Position numbers and translations under genes: made by a program. This document shows, in pieces, positions 26,501 to 38,885 of a DNA stretch of 64,000 nucleotides. The notes below the pieces were generated by a model, which worked only from the letters and a program-made list of their open reading frames with translations, searched no databases and was not told where the DNA came from. This DNA comes from Acanthochlamys bracteata (lineage: Eukaryota; Streptophyta; Magnoliopsida; Pandanales; Velloziaceae). Within the stretch, counting starts at the first letter, position 1. Every line of letters begins with the position of its first letter. Location of the stretch: positions 14,048,269-14,112,268 of the forward strand of contig CM034127.1 in NCBI GenBank assembly GCA_019914995.1, in the 5' to 3' direction.

Positions 26501-28264
26501 GATGAAGATTTCCCGTTAACCTTTCTGAAAAACATTAATTGCACCGTTCTCATAAAAGGACTACCTCGTAATACATCTTTTCGTCAACTCAAGCATGAGC
26601 TATCTTCTTGGGGACGGATCACAGGAATTGCCATGGGATCCATGAGGTGTAATGCATATGTCGAATTTGAGGTAATATACTGATCTGAACTCTCCGTTCG
26701 TATTTTATGATACTTGTTTACTGAACTTTGTGTTCAAACCATGTTCTTAAGATTTTGATGAATCTGTAGAATTGTGGGCATCTTTCATGTCCAAGCTTGT
26801 GAAGCTTTATTTGGAGAAAATCTGCATCACCTAAGTCAAATCTATTTAATCCATTCCTGTAAGTATTTTGTGATGGACCATTATTTTATGTTTATCTACT
26901 CGTTTTTTATTTTTACTTAGATTGAGGGCATCTAAACACAGTCTTTCTTGTTTGGGAATTGTGATATCCACAGCTTTCGTAGTGCCAGCTAGTTAGTCAA
27001 AGTTCAAATAGTGAAATATAGTAGCTGCCCAGAGGTAATACCATGGCCTAAAAAGTCGTTAGAGTCTCCTGTGGCTATTCATGTTATGCGAAGGTATGGA
27101 TTGGAATATCAACTGAAGCTCGTTGAAGAAGAGCTGAAACTCTGATCACCTAAGCATTGCCAATATTAATTTCACTATAGTAGCATCAGTGTTTAACCTT
27201 CAGGTTCATGCTTTTAGTTTCAATAAGGATCTTATATAATATTTTGGTCAGATGAGACGATGCGAAATTGCCTGAATTCCTTTACTTCAACATTTCTGTT
27301 AACATGTTCACCTGATTACCTTCTACTGTCTATGCAGTCTGAAGAATCAAAGGAAAGAGTCCTAGCTGAAGCTTCAATATCTGTGACAGGAAGCAAGCTC
27401 TCCATCTTCAGGGTTGATGCCCCCAATACAACAGTTATACGCATTTTCAATGTGAATCCTCATACTATGCCAGCAAATGTTGTATCTACCTGTAATAATT
27501 TTGGACAAGTGAAGAGAATAGTTACTAGAGACGCCAGTATTTTTGACGTGCACTTCAACTTATCTGAATGGCTGAACATGACCAAGATAATTAACAGGTA
27601 TAAACGATATCTCTGAATGTTTTGACTTTATGTTTATCTGAAATGTAGTTCTCCAATTTTACCGAAATTTTAGGAATAGAAAGTGTTAAATTTAACAGCC
27701 TGTGCTCATTGCATAGAGATATTGGAGGACATAAAAACAGTTACCATTCTGCTGAAAAAAAATTCTGAAATTTCTATTAAGTTCTGTCTTTGCCTCGCTT
27801 TCCTACAAAGATGAAATGTCTTCACAAAAAATTACAAAGACTATAATTCAAACTATTTCCTGTGATAGTTTTGTGTAGGATTCCTCTTTTTTTTTTTTGT
27901 TAATAAAAAATCTTGTAAATAGTGGTGCTTTCACAAAAGAGCTTGATTTCATATACGTATTCTGTGTTTACTTATTCTTTTATATTTGGACTTTCTCTCA
28001 AGGATCAACGGCATTGTTGTGGATAATCATAAGTGGTTAGCGCAGCCAGCGACGGTCTTTCCGGTTGAAATTCTTCAAGCAATTTGGAGCAAGACTGATC
28101 GTCAAAAGCGCGTCCAAGAATTGATTCAGAATATCTGCAGAAGAATCGAACGGATAAAGATAGACACTGCCTCAGTGACTAGCCTTGCCCAACAATATTA
28201 TGGAGGTAGCAACTCAGAAAGCTCTGATTATTCGCAGAAATCTTTGCCAGAAGACTACCAGTAA
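23587..28264 (+). CDS. Uncharacterised protein with three RRM-like domains, probably mitochondrial
   Basis: Six exons: 23587 to about 23739/23748 (donor ambiguous), 23790-23908, 24423-25842, about 26378-26671, 27338-27597 and 28003-28264, giving roughly 835 residues. The N-terminus (MAARLFISEAELQLWLRSRR ... RQRRWFSSESS) looks like a mitochondrial presequence with a Phe-Ser-Ser cleavage site. A helical block (LAKKMAEAVKSFVKKHMLHH) follows, then a long, low-conservation acidic/polar linker (exon 3). RRM-like 1 starts NRLLVKFLPKMVTAKDIALQ and ends YAYVYFK. RRM-like 2 starts CTVLIKGLPRNTSFRQLKHE and ends NAYVEFE. RRM-like 3 starts TTVIRIFNVNPHTMPANVV. RNP1 aromatic positions are only partly kept, so RNA contacts may be atypical. 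A C-terminal helix (RQKRVQELIQNICRRIERI) closes it. The exon 4 acceptor and exon 1 donor are my best choices by frame. Confidence 0.8.
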
Positions 28265-28859
28265 TTTGCTCCTAAAATTAAAGCAAATGTGAGAACTAGT
28301 TGCAGCTGATGAATGAATTGTTTGTGCTTGTATATTAAAGTTAAAACGAAGGTTTTGGGGAGATAGTCAATGCGTGTTCTTGGCATAGAGGCTTTTCTGC
28401 AATAACCCTTTTTCTTATTCTATTAAAAAAAAACAAAATTCTACAAGACTTAAGTGAAAAAGAGGGATCGATATTTTGATCCAAGTAATCCCTTCGCTTC
28501 TACGATTTTGGGATATAAACTTTCGATTCATTATTCGAAAGGCACGGATTGACAAATCTATTAGTAGCTAAACAAGCTCTAGCTAGGGCATGCACGTTAG
28601 TTTCAAACGTTGTGGTTTTAAATTTCGATCTAAACTTTTTACAATATTTTAAATACATATAAAAATATTTATAATATAAGTATTTAACTATTTATTTTTA
28701 ACTATTTTTAAATATTTTTCGTATCAGAATAATTTTTTCCAAATCAATCTCAAACATGTCCGAACCAAATCACATGAGATATCTGACCTCTGGACTAGCG
28801 ATCGGTTCGTGTTTTGGAAATATTTCTGCAGAGGTCGGTGGTGGTAATCAGTAGCAAAT
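28265..28859. other. Intergenic, AT-rich
   Basis: 3' flank of the RRM gene, then unremarkable AT-rich DNA (28580-28740). No coding signal. Confidence 0.5.
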
Positions 28860-29140
28860 CCACTTTGGGCCTTCATTAGGCCGATGCGGCCCATTTATTT
28901 TGTATTACGTCAATGAGCCGTATTTCGTACATCAGGCCCAACTAATAAGAAGGTGATAAGAAACCGTCTAATCTAATCAGACGGTTTATATATAAGAAAT
29001 ATCTTAACCGTTGGTTAATGTGTCGAACGGTGCGATGTGCACCCTGGAATTCATTACATCTAAAGAGCTAAGATTTCTACTATAAATTAACATTCACACT
29101 TACATTTTCGACAACCTGCTCAGTTCTCCAAACCCTAACA
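28860..29140 (+). promoter_or_regulatory. EF-1alpha promoter: site II and telo-box motifs
   Basis: Site II-type motifs TGGGCC/GGCCCA lie at 28866-28871, 28888-28893 and 28935-28940. A telo box AAACCCTAA lies at 29130-29138 just upstream of the leader exon. This pairing is the known signature of plant translation-machinery promoters. Near 28968-28995 there is also an inverted repeat, ACCGTCT...AGACGGT. Confidence 0.7.
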
Positions 29141-29183
29141 AGCTTAAAGAAAAGCTTCAGCACGGCTGCTCTCGATCTAAAAG

Positions 29184-30024
29184 GTTAGAAATTTAATTAT
29201 TTCTCTTATGTGATTGATTTTATATTCCTGATTTCTAATTGATTGATTGATTCATTCTTCTAGATTAGATCTGTAGTTATTGTTCTAAGATGTTGTGTAA
29301 ATTTGCTAGAATAGTTCATCTGCCATAGGTACTTATTCGCTGTTGTTTTTGATCGATTTTGGTATTACAATGGATTTTTGTTGCATTCCTTTTGTGTTAA
29401 GTCTAGAAATCAGTGTAGTTACATGAATTGTGGACTTTGTTGTGCTTGTATTCCGTATATTAATTTTAATGTTCCTGCTAGAATTTGCTGAACAAAGTTG
29501 CTGTTCTGGTGTTATTATTATACCTCGAAACATTTAGAGTTAGCTACTGTTTATGCTTGCTTGTGTGACTGTTTTGCATCTCATGTTAGTTCATTTTTTT
29601 ATATAAATGTGTATTATTTGCTTTTCTCTTGCGTTTTATTTTGTCTGAATGGTAAAAGAATGTCTGTTGATCATATTGTTCTGGCTGATTGTACCTTATT
29701 GTCACCAGTAGTGAATTACATAGTGTCTGTGCTGGTATGATTTCTGTCAGAAGTAGTGTGAAAATCTATGATGTGTTTATAGCAATTGAAACTCGCTTAG
29801 AAACATTAGTTAATCTTACTGTTTATTACAATATATGTTTGGATTTTTAGTTTGAATTATGTACATGTCTAGTCTAATTGTCAGTTTATTATATAATCTG
29901 AGAATTCTTTTTTGTTTCTGATTCAATTCTTGATTGCATCTCTGTTTTGGTTTGTTTATAGCTAACTGATTGAACTTGCATGTCATAATTGGTTTATACT
30001 GAGATTTTCTTATCTGCAATCCAG
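29184..30024 (+). other. EF-1alpha 5' leader intron
   Basis: The leader exon ends aaaag/gttag at 29183 and splicing resumes at ccag/gcaacATGG at 30024/30025, five bases before the start codon. A long 5' UTR intron directly before the ATG is a standard feature of plant EF-1alpha genes, where it boosts expression. Confidence 0.75.
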
Positions 30025-30029
30025 GCAAC

Positions 30030-31456
<1,427 letters not shown>

Positions 31457-32279
31457 GGTGTTGAGTCTGTGTTTTAGTTTATGGAGAGTTTTAGTTTTGG
31501 TCTGAATTTGCTTATTTGACTGTCGGCAGATCTTGTATTCGTTTTGGTTACATGCTTTCTTTGAATGAAACTAAAAATTTCACTCCGTTCAATTTTCAGA
31601 TGGAAATTCATAAAAACCCAACGTCTTTGTGACAAAGATCCACCTCCGTTAGACATACAGGAAATATTTTACACTTTGTTCTCGAAATCCCAATCTTTTC
31701 CCTAAGAGAAGTTCCACCTTCCCCTACACGGGACTTGGATCTGTTGTTCTTAGAAGAAGACACTTGCAGATCAAAATTTTGGGTAAATGAAACGGTTTGA
31801 GTTAATCTTCAACAGCTAAACATTCTTTGGCCAAGTAAAAAGATCAAGTCAGTACTCAGCTCATACATACATATCTAAGATCAAAGAGCTTCCGCAAAAC
31901 AACTGCAGTTATAAATGTTCATCACGAGCTGCTGAATAGTAATCACTCAATCATTATATTGGAATTTGTTTCTGAAAGCTACAGGAGAGGACTACCAGAC
32001 AACTCTACCACAGTCATTATTAAAAGTTTCAGGTTCACGCGCTGCTTGCTTAAAAGTCAAGACCTTGTAGCTGTCAAAACTCCCAAATAGAAATCCGTTT
32101 TAGTAGTCCAGATGCGTTGCTAATCTTTGAGTAAAACGTACAAAACACTATCTACACACACCTTAACCCTTAATTGAATAATACTTCATTGTCCAGCTTG
32201 GGATGCTATCATGTAACTAGTAAGAAGAATGATGCAATGCTTGGCCGAGCATGTGGAAAATTTGAGATGCAAGACAATG
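31457..32279. other. EF-1alpha 3' flank, nothing else recognised
   Basis: Includes probable 3' UTR (aatgaaact near 31565) and then non-coding DNA up to the LRR kinase remnants. Confidence 0.45.
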
Positions 32280-32860
32280 CTATTTAGTGAGTAAAGGCAA
32301 CATTCTTTCAATTTCTGCAGAGGGCAGTATGATGCATTGATCAAGCACATCTATCACTTTAAATGTTTTTATCTCCAAAATTTGAAACAGAGGAAATAAT
32401 ATGAGTTGGATGTCTTCCCAATAGAATTTCCAATGCAACAACACCACTTTATCCATCACCGCATTTTCAGTGTGAAAGCAATAATCCACTAATGCAATAT
32501 GCCTTTTGTGATCTTTCCTGGACTCCCATAGCCATTACAATGTGGCAAACCTCTCTAATCACCACATAGACCTTTGTTGTAAGCAAACTGCTCCAAAAGT
32601 CTATCACACCAAAAAGCAGGCATGCTACTGAAAGAAGTTCTAATAGTTCCTGATAAATTGTTATATGAGAGGTTTAGCATTAAGAGCTTCTGCATTTCCT
32701 AAAGCTGCCATTGTAACTGACTGGTGATTAGTTACTACTTATGTAGCTTAATCTGTAGTGTGACTAGTTTGCCTAGCTCAACAGGAATGCTTCCTTTTAG
32801 CTCATTTCGCTTTGGTCTAGAGGAGCAGTTAATAACAATTTCCTAATGAATAAGTCCAAC
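32280..32860 (-). pseudogene. LRR receptor-like kinase remnants (MIK2-like)
   Basis: Minus-strand fragments: NELKGSIPVELGKLVTLQI (about 32820-32760), MQKLLMLNLSYNNLSGTI (about 32696-32645), SFSSMPAFW and AYNKGLCGD followed by a stop, then RGLPHCNGYGSPG. This is the last-repeat and post-LRR signature (LSYNNLSG ... NKGLCG) of subfamily XII/XI-type receptor kinases such as MIK2. Further on, 32489-32280 contains KVIDVLDQCIILPSAEIER, resembling the late kinase-domain VLDQRLPPP segment. The transmembrane region and nearly all of the kinase are missing between them, with stops in between, so it is a deletion-riddled relic. Confidence 0.65.
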
Positions 32861-32869
32861 TAGTCCATG

Positions 32870-33880
32870 CACAAATTATCAAGTACTTAAAACAGTAATT
32901 AGACTTCTAGGTTTTCAATTCTTTAATAAAAACAAAATATATCATGAATTTAACAAAAATATAAAAGCACTGTTAGTACAATGGAAAAACATAATTGACA
33001 ATAGCAGAAGAATCATGCCATATAGAGATTGTTATAGAAAGAAAACTGAAGAGAATCAAAGCATACATAGAAAAAGGACAAAAGCAACAGTAACCACAAT
33101 TATAAATATGACTAAAATCAAGCAGCTCTTTAGTGATGTTGATCCTGTGAAGATTTTCATAAATGATAAATGGTACCATCTGTGTTACAAGAGCGTGGCC
33201 ATTCCTAGTCTCCACTAAGGTCCACTGTTGACGTTGATCATCACTCACACCATAAAAGTATACCACATCTTCTATAAATGAATTTCACATGCTGAAACTT
33301 AACTGAATAAAAATCATTCAAAACTGCTAGCCCTTCAAAGAAATGCATTAACTTAATTCACTTGTACGCACAAGCTAATTGGCTTCCATAACATATGGCA
33401 AAATACTTATCAGCACCATCCAGAATCACTACATCCTTTCATAACAAATCAACAGCACCACAATTTTTATCTCACCAAAACTCAAAACAGCAACCTGCAA
33501 CCTAATGATCTTTAGGTAGATGACTAATCTTTCATCAGAGTTAACAGCTAGGAACACTTTCCAGATACTAATAACTAATCAATGGCAATCAGGTACACTG
33601 CTTTCAGTCTCATACGGCCAAACACCTTAATGATTTGCAGACTTTATTTAAAATGATAATCTCAGTAAAAACCTAATTAAAGAAAATGTATAGCTACTTG
33701 CAGCAGATATTACAAAAATAACATGGCACATGTCAAATTCTTAATCCTGATTACTAATTCTCCAGTGCACACATAAGCCTCAACAAAAACAAAATTTCTA
33801 AACAGGCTATCTAGCAGCAAGCTCACATTCCAAGTGAAAAAGAATGGATAAAAATTACATCCAAACCACTATAGACAACC
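32870..33880. other. Intergenic, downstream of eL14
   Basis: AT-rich sequence with no recognisable gene. The portion just below 33881 is likely eL14 3' UTR. Confidence 0.45.
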
Positions 33881-35651
33881 TCAAGCTGCACTCTGCTTCT
33901 TCAGCTTCGCAAGTTCTTGCCTGATTACACCTCCACGCTGATCACAACCAAAAACAACAGATAATACACAATCATCAGAAATCTTGTAAGTTAAGGCAAC
34001 AATTTACGCTATTCAACTGATTCGAAACAAACCAAAATTTCTCAACTTTTGTTAATCAATCTTACTCTAATATTTGCTTCTCCATAATGACTAAAGTCAA
34101 AGGGTAAAGGGGCAAACTAAACATAAACTGCCACAGGTTCTTTCCAACATCAACCTTATCATCATATTTTCAACTCAACACTGCCTAAAGTTGAAGGGTA
34201 AAGGGGTCAACTAAACACAAATTGCCGTAGGTTCTGTAGCAGGCAAGACATAAACTGTACTAACAGAAGGCTAAATCAAGCTAAAAAAGGAGTTAATTGG
34301 GTAAGTTTGAGAACTGTTGATGAAAGATCTAAACTGGTGGAAGTCGAGGGTTCACAGTAAGTTAGACAAATGTTGGTGAGCACAATAAAACAAGTAATTG
34401 CAAATTTACCTTGATCTTTGCCAACATGACCTTGAACCTGTCAAAGTCATTGAGAGAAGCCCTCTTCTTCTGCACGATTAGCTTCCTTCCCCATCTGCTG
34501 TTCTCCCATTTGCTTTTAACATCTACAACAAGGTTCCAATGAGAAGAAGCACAAGCTTTTCATGAAATTGAAGTAATGATGCAGAGAATTTAAGATACTT
34601 ACCGGCAGCCTCCATGGCCGCAATAAGGGATTTCTTTTTGGGGATCCTTGGGATGTCGATCTTAATGTCAGTAAGCGCTAGCCTTTTGAAGTTCATTTGC
34701 CCTCGAACCATGTCAGGAGCATCCACAAGAGCCTTTAATATTTGAAAGGATTTCTTGTTAAGTTGATGACTGTCAAATGTTTGTTAGAAACATGCATGCT
34801 CACAGGATGTTTAAGATTAGCTGCTTGAGTAGATGTAATTTGGAGTTGAAGCTATAAAAAGTACATGCAAAGAAGGAAGTTCCATTGGTTTAGACTTGGC
34901 TATTAGCAAAGTCGTAAGGCCAACTATTGGATGCAAAGTAGTATATTTACCAGGTTGTAAAATTAACATTTCACAAAGCACTACATATAAGCTTAGAATC
35001 TCCGCATATGCTACATAATCAAACTATTTAAGCATTTCAAAATCTGAAACTGCAGAAAAAAGTGTTAACGCTAACGCAAAGAATCAAAATCAAAATAAAG
35101 AAACAGTAGGCTCACTCTGTTCTGATCGAGGACATCAACGATGACCACGAGCTTGCCGTAGTCCTTGCCGTAGTTCACTAGACCCACACGGCCAATCTCA
35201 ACGTATCTCTTGAAAGGCTGCCAGTACACAAGACAAAACGAAGACAATCAAAACCACGAATGATATAAATCAGTTGAACCGCTAATGTACTACCTATTGA
35301 TCAGCCAAATCTACACCTATGGAAGCAAAACTAGCTGAACCTAAGTATAATTAGAATTAATCATCAAGCACTCAGACGAGCAACGTTAGTAATATAACAT
35401 CAAAAAACCACGAAATGAATAAAATTTGAGCATAAGCAGCAAAAGGTTCAGGAACCAGAAAAGAAAAAAAAAAATAAAAAAATCGGTGATGAGATCCTCA
35501 GAGAACAAACGAATCTAAAATTAAAATGTAGAAAATTTTTAGATCAAATACAAAGTTAGAGCATCCAGACTAAGTGAAATTAACAGAAATAACGTTGAAG
35601 TCAGAAGCTAAGGAGAGAACAGGAACACATGGAAGAGAAAGTGCTCACCAT
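33881..35651 (-). CDS. RPL14: 60S ribosomal protein eL14
   Basis: Five coding exons on the minus strand: 35651-35649 (the ATG alone), 35217-35116, 34732-34603, 34522-34410 and 33937-33881. They join in frame to 134 residues, the usual plant length. The protein starts [20 protein letters not shown] and continues through the KOW-like fold ([20 protein letters not shown]). It passes the basic core [20 protein letters not shown] and ends [14 protein letters not shown]. It is a structural component of the large ribosomal subunit. The first exon is a single start codon interrupted directly by GTGAGC, so the leader intron splits codon 1 from codon 2. No lesions. Confidence 0.95.
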
Positions 35652-35719
35652 GGCTGCTGGTCGAAGCTTTGCGGCGGGAGAGAGCGGGAACGAGTGAAGC
35701 GAAAGAAGAGACTCGGGCT

Positions 35720-35945
35720 TCAGGATTAGGGTTTTATTTTCTACCAGAGAAGGTGGTGCATAGGAGGTTTAATGAAGTTCTATCATCCGTTGATTTTACA
35801 TCAACGGCTAAGATGTAGTAGCACCTAATGTTTAGGCCCGTACGTTTTTACAGGCGTGGGCTTTTATTTAGGCTTAATGTCTTTGGATTTCAATCCAAAT
35901 ATCGGAGATTATATAGGTTTCAGGTCATCGTAGTCTGGCCCACTT
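35720..35945 (-). promoter_or_regulatory. eL14 promoter: telo box and site II motifs
   Basis: Reading toward the minus-strand gene, TTAGGGTTT at 35726-35734 is a telo box in reverse. Site II-like elements (AGGCCC 35834-35839, TGGGCT 35857-35862, GGCCCA 35937-35942) lie further upstream. This is the same architecture as at the EF-1alpha and NOP10 genes in this window. Confidence 0.7.
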
Positions 35946-36569
35946 CGTCCACTACGAATATTCAGTTACTTAAATTTTGTGTCTTTAAATAAATTGCTTG
36001 CTTAATTAATCCGACAATGAAATTCCTAGTTTAATAGCTAATATAAGGAAATATAAAATTATAGGAGTTCTTTAAGGCAGTGTTTTAAAATCTAATCCGG
36101 ATTGGCGGAATTGACCCGAAATCTGACGATTCGGTACCGATTTTGAGTTGGGCGAATAGCAGAACTCAATATATAATAAATCCGATAAGAATCGGATCAA
36201 ACCGGTGACCCGGTTGGACGGATCAATCGGGTGTTATTATAAATAAAAAAATTAAAACACTGGTTCGCTACTTCATGCTGTGCTCGATCAGAACGAACCA
36301 TTTTCGTTTTTCATTTCCTGGCTCGGCTCCGGCGCGCTGTTCCTTCTCGTCGATCTCCGGCACCGTCTTATCTCCGGCACCATTGTCTTCTTTCTTGTCA
36401 GTTATCATTACTGCTCTGCCAAAAAATCTTTCTCTTTCTCTTCATAGACGAATCGACGTATTTTCTGTTCTTCATAACCGATCGGAGTTCCTGTCGGCGA
36501 TTTTTTTCTGCTATTCTTCTTCGGCCATCTTGTCGTTGTTTCTCAGTGCTCCAGCTTCTTTGATCCGAC

Positions 36570-36700
36570 ATGAATTCTGCTTCGGCTGAACCTTCCAATC
36601 CCGAGACGAATTCTGTTTCAGCTCCAGCAGTGCCTCCAATTTCACAAAATCAAAGTATTGCAAGTGGTAAAACCGATCCTGCTTGGAGCCTAGTTTTGAA
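36570..36700 (+). pseudogene. hAT transposase N-terminal remnant
   Basis: An ATG at 36570 opens MNSASAEPSNPETNSVSAPA, then PPISQNQSIASGKTDPAW. A Ser/Pro-rich leader followed by GKTDPAW is how many plant hAT transposases begin, immediately before the BED zinc finger. The zinc-finger Cys residues do not follow in frame; the sequence turns into unrelated low-complexity DNA. It suggests the element is an internal-deletion derivative of an autonomous hAT. Confidence 0.5.
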
Positions 36701-37779
36701 TCATCTGTTTTGTTGGAGGGATTGGAGTGCTTTCTGGAACTGCTTACTATTTTTGCATTATGCAAGATGTGTAAGCTTTGGGTCTGCTTGATGTTTTTGT
36801 ATTATGCAGGATATGCATGCTTTAGGACTGCTTGCTGTTGTAGACTTGTAGATTTTCTGCGTACTTTCTGTGATTATAAGTACTACTGTTGCAGATCATT
36901 GGAGGTTTCAGATTAAGGCAATTGCAGGTAAGACTTTTGATCTTCTTAGAAAACTTGGACAATAGTTTCAAAGACATTGTGAATTAAATTCAGTCTGTGT
37001 TAAATCTTCTTGCTTATGATGTTCCTTATAATGTTGAATATGTGATTTATTTTGGACAGTTTCAATTTTCAAAGATGGGAGTGCTTGCTTTCTGTATGAC
37101 TTGGAGTGTTAATTCTGTGTGCTTATGTAGTTGCTGTTGCTGCCAGTAAATTGATGTAGTTGCTATTGCTGCCAGTAATTTACAATTTGTAATTTGCTTG
37201 CTTGGCATTGTCATTTGTAATTTGCTTGTTGTTATACTTGTAGTTGTTTGCTTGTTGCTGTGTGCTTATTTTGCTTGCTTGTTGCTTTTTGTTATAAGTT
37301 TAGTCAATGTTAAATCAATTGGGAGTTGCTGTTGTAGTTGTTTGCTTGCTGCTTATTTTTGGGAGTAGTTTAGAATGATATTCAATCATGTGTCTATTGA
37401 CTCTATTTTGGTCAGGTATGCTGTTTGGTTCATTGCTGAGCATTGTCATCCATGCTGGAATCAGGTTGCTGGAATCAGGTTGTTTGGTTCATTGCTGGAA
37501 TCAGGTAGTACCATAGTATATGTTGTTTCCTTTGTTGTTTTTTTGTCTTATTTATCTGGTTGCTAAAGTAATCCTCTGCAGTTTTATCATAAAACTGTTG
37601 ATCTTCCGTAATCATCACCGTAGTTGCAACTATCGAAGCTAAATACATGCTGCAAGTATTTCTCAGGGAAACAGATAATATTCGTGCGTTGTTAATTTGG
37701 TGTGTTCTCTGTGGACTTTATCTGGTTGCATAAAGTAGTCTAGACCTTTCGCTTTTTATATGCCATCTTCTATATTAAT

Positions 37780-37914
37780 CTTGTTGGTGTAAACAAGGAT
37801 AGCTATTTAATATTGGATACTCTTTTATCTGAATATGACTCAATAGTGAAGACTATAGAAGTAGATGAGAAGCCAACAGAGGATTACAACGATATTGGTG
37901 GTCTTGAGAAGCAG
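37780..37914 (+). pseudogene. Captured exon of 26S proteasome ATPase RPT5
   Basis: The frame reads [20 protein letters not shown], then [20 protein letters not shown] and GLEKQ, ending at a perfect donor (CAG/gtaact). It matches the OB-fold/AAA boundary of RPT5 (…[20 protein letters not shown]…). Substitutions include P to L in DTLPSEYD and A to T in KAMEV. RPT5 is a six-ring AAA ATPase that unfolds substrates for the 20S core. Only this exon and adjoining intron-like DNA are present, inside hAT ends, so it is a transduplicated fragment and not a working gene. Confidence 0.85.
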
Positions 37915-38885
37915 GTAACTTTCCATTGCATTGTTTAAGTTAATATAGATCAGTGCTCCGTAAGCATAAAAATTTTCATGGATATTTTATAATTATGAGT
38001 ATGCATTTGCTGTATGTTTTGTTGACTGTCTTTGTATACATCTGCTGAGAATAATGCTATATGTGTTTGACTAGTTTGTCTTGAATTTTTGTAGTCTCTT
38101 TTTATAGCAAGCTTCACTTGCTGATAAGTATGGGGGAAATATGCAACTTCAGTAGCTTAGAAGTATGCATATGAAGACTTTACAAGTTCAGCCGGTAGTT
38201 GAAGGAACTTCAAATGCAAGGAACTTCATTTGTAATTCATAACATAGCATATACTTCATCTGTAAACGTATTCAATATTTGAACTTCATGAAATTTTGAA
38301 TTTCATCAGTAGAAAATATGTAAGACATATATACTATCTAATTTTGTATGTGTCAATATTTATTTTTATAAATTCGATTTGACTCAATGAGTTAACCCAG
38401 TGATCTGCTGGTTTAACCGATGACTCGGTGATCCGGTAATTTTTCTGGGTCAATGATCTGGTTGGATTTTAAAACACTGCTTTTAGGTATGTTCCCTCGT
38501 GCATCTTCGAAAACTCGATTTCATAGAAGGTTAATCTTATTCCATTCCACTGTACAACATCAATATAGAGTACATTAAAATAATGTGTTATAGTGCAGTA
38601 TGAGTTTTGGGAATGATTAAAAGAAATGGTTGTTTTTAGTTTTAGTGATAACCTTTTTAGTGATGGTCGGTGGAGATTGTTTAGGAATCTGATCATAATA
38701 ATCATACCCCAATTCACAATTAACTTATTCCATTAAAACCTAATCACCAAATTCTCTTATGACTTTTCTTTATATATATATAGCCACTAGCACTACCGAA
38801 GCCATTCAGAAATTGTTATTTCACTCTTGAAGTTTGCAAGTGAGAAAGGTTGAAAGAGAGAGAGAGAGACTTGAGAATTATTGTG

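Larger units (their letters stand above)
36078..38479 (+). mobile_element. Non-autonomous hAT transposon carrying host gene sequence
   Basis: The left end CAGTGTTTTAAAATCTAATC and right end (GGATTTTAAAACACTG) form a 15-bp perfect terminal inverted repeat. It is flanked by an 8-bp target duplication, CTTTAAGG (36070-36077) versus CTTTTAGG (38480-38487), seven of eight matching. The TIR start CAGTG and 8-bp duplication define the hAT superfamily. Subterminal DNA carries repeated GGTGACCCGG / GGTGATCCGG-like motifs, as hAT transposases prefer. Inside lie a transposase-like N-terminus and a captured proteasome exon, each listed separately. There is no complete transposase, so it must be mobilised in trans. 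It sits between eL14 and MazG and breaks no recognised gene. Confidence 0.85.

Noticed and set aside
36275..36589. 104-residue Ser/Phe-rich ORF inside the hAT element
   Set aside because: Low-complexity, CT-rich leader-like DNA ahead of the transposase-like ATG; no domain.
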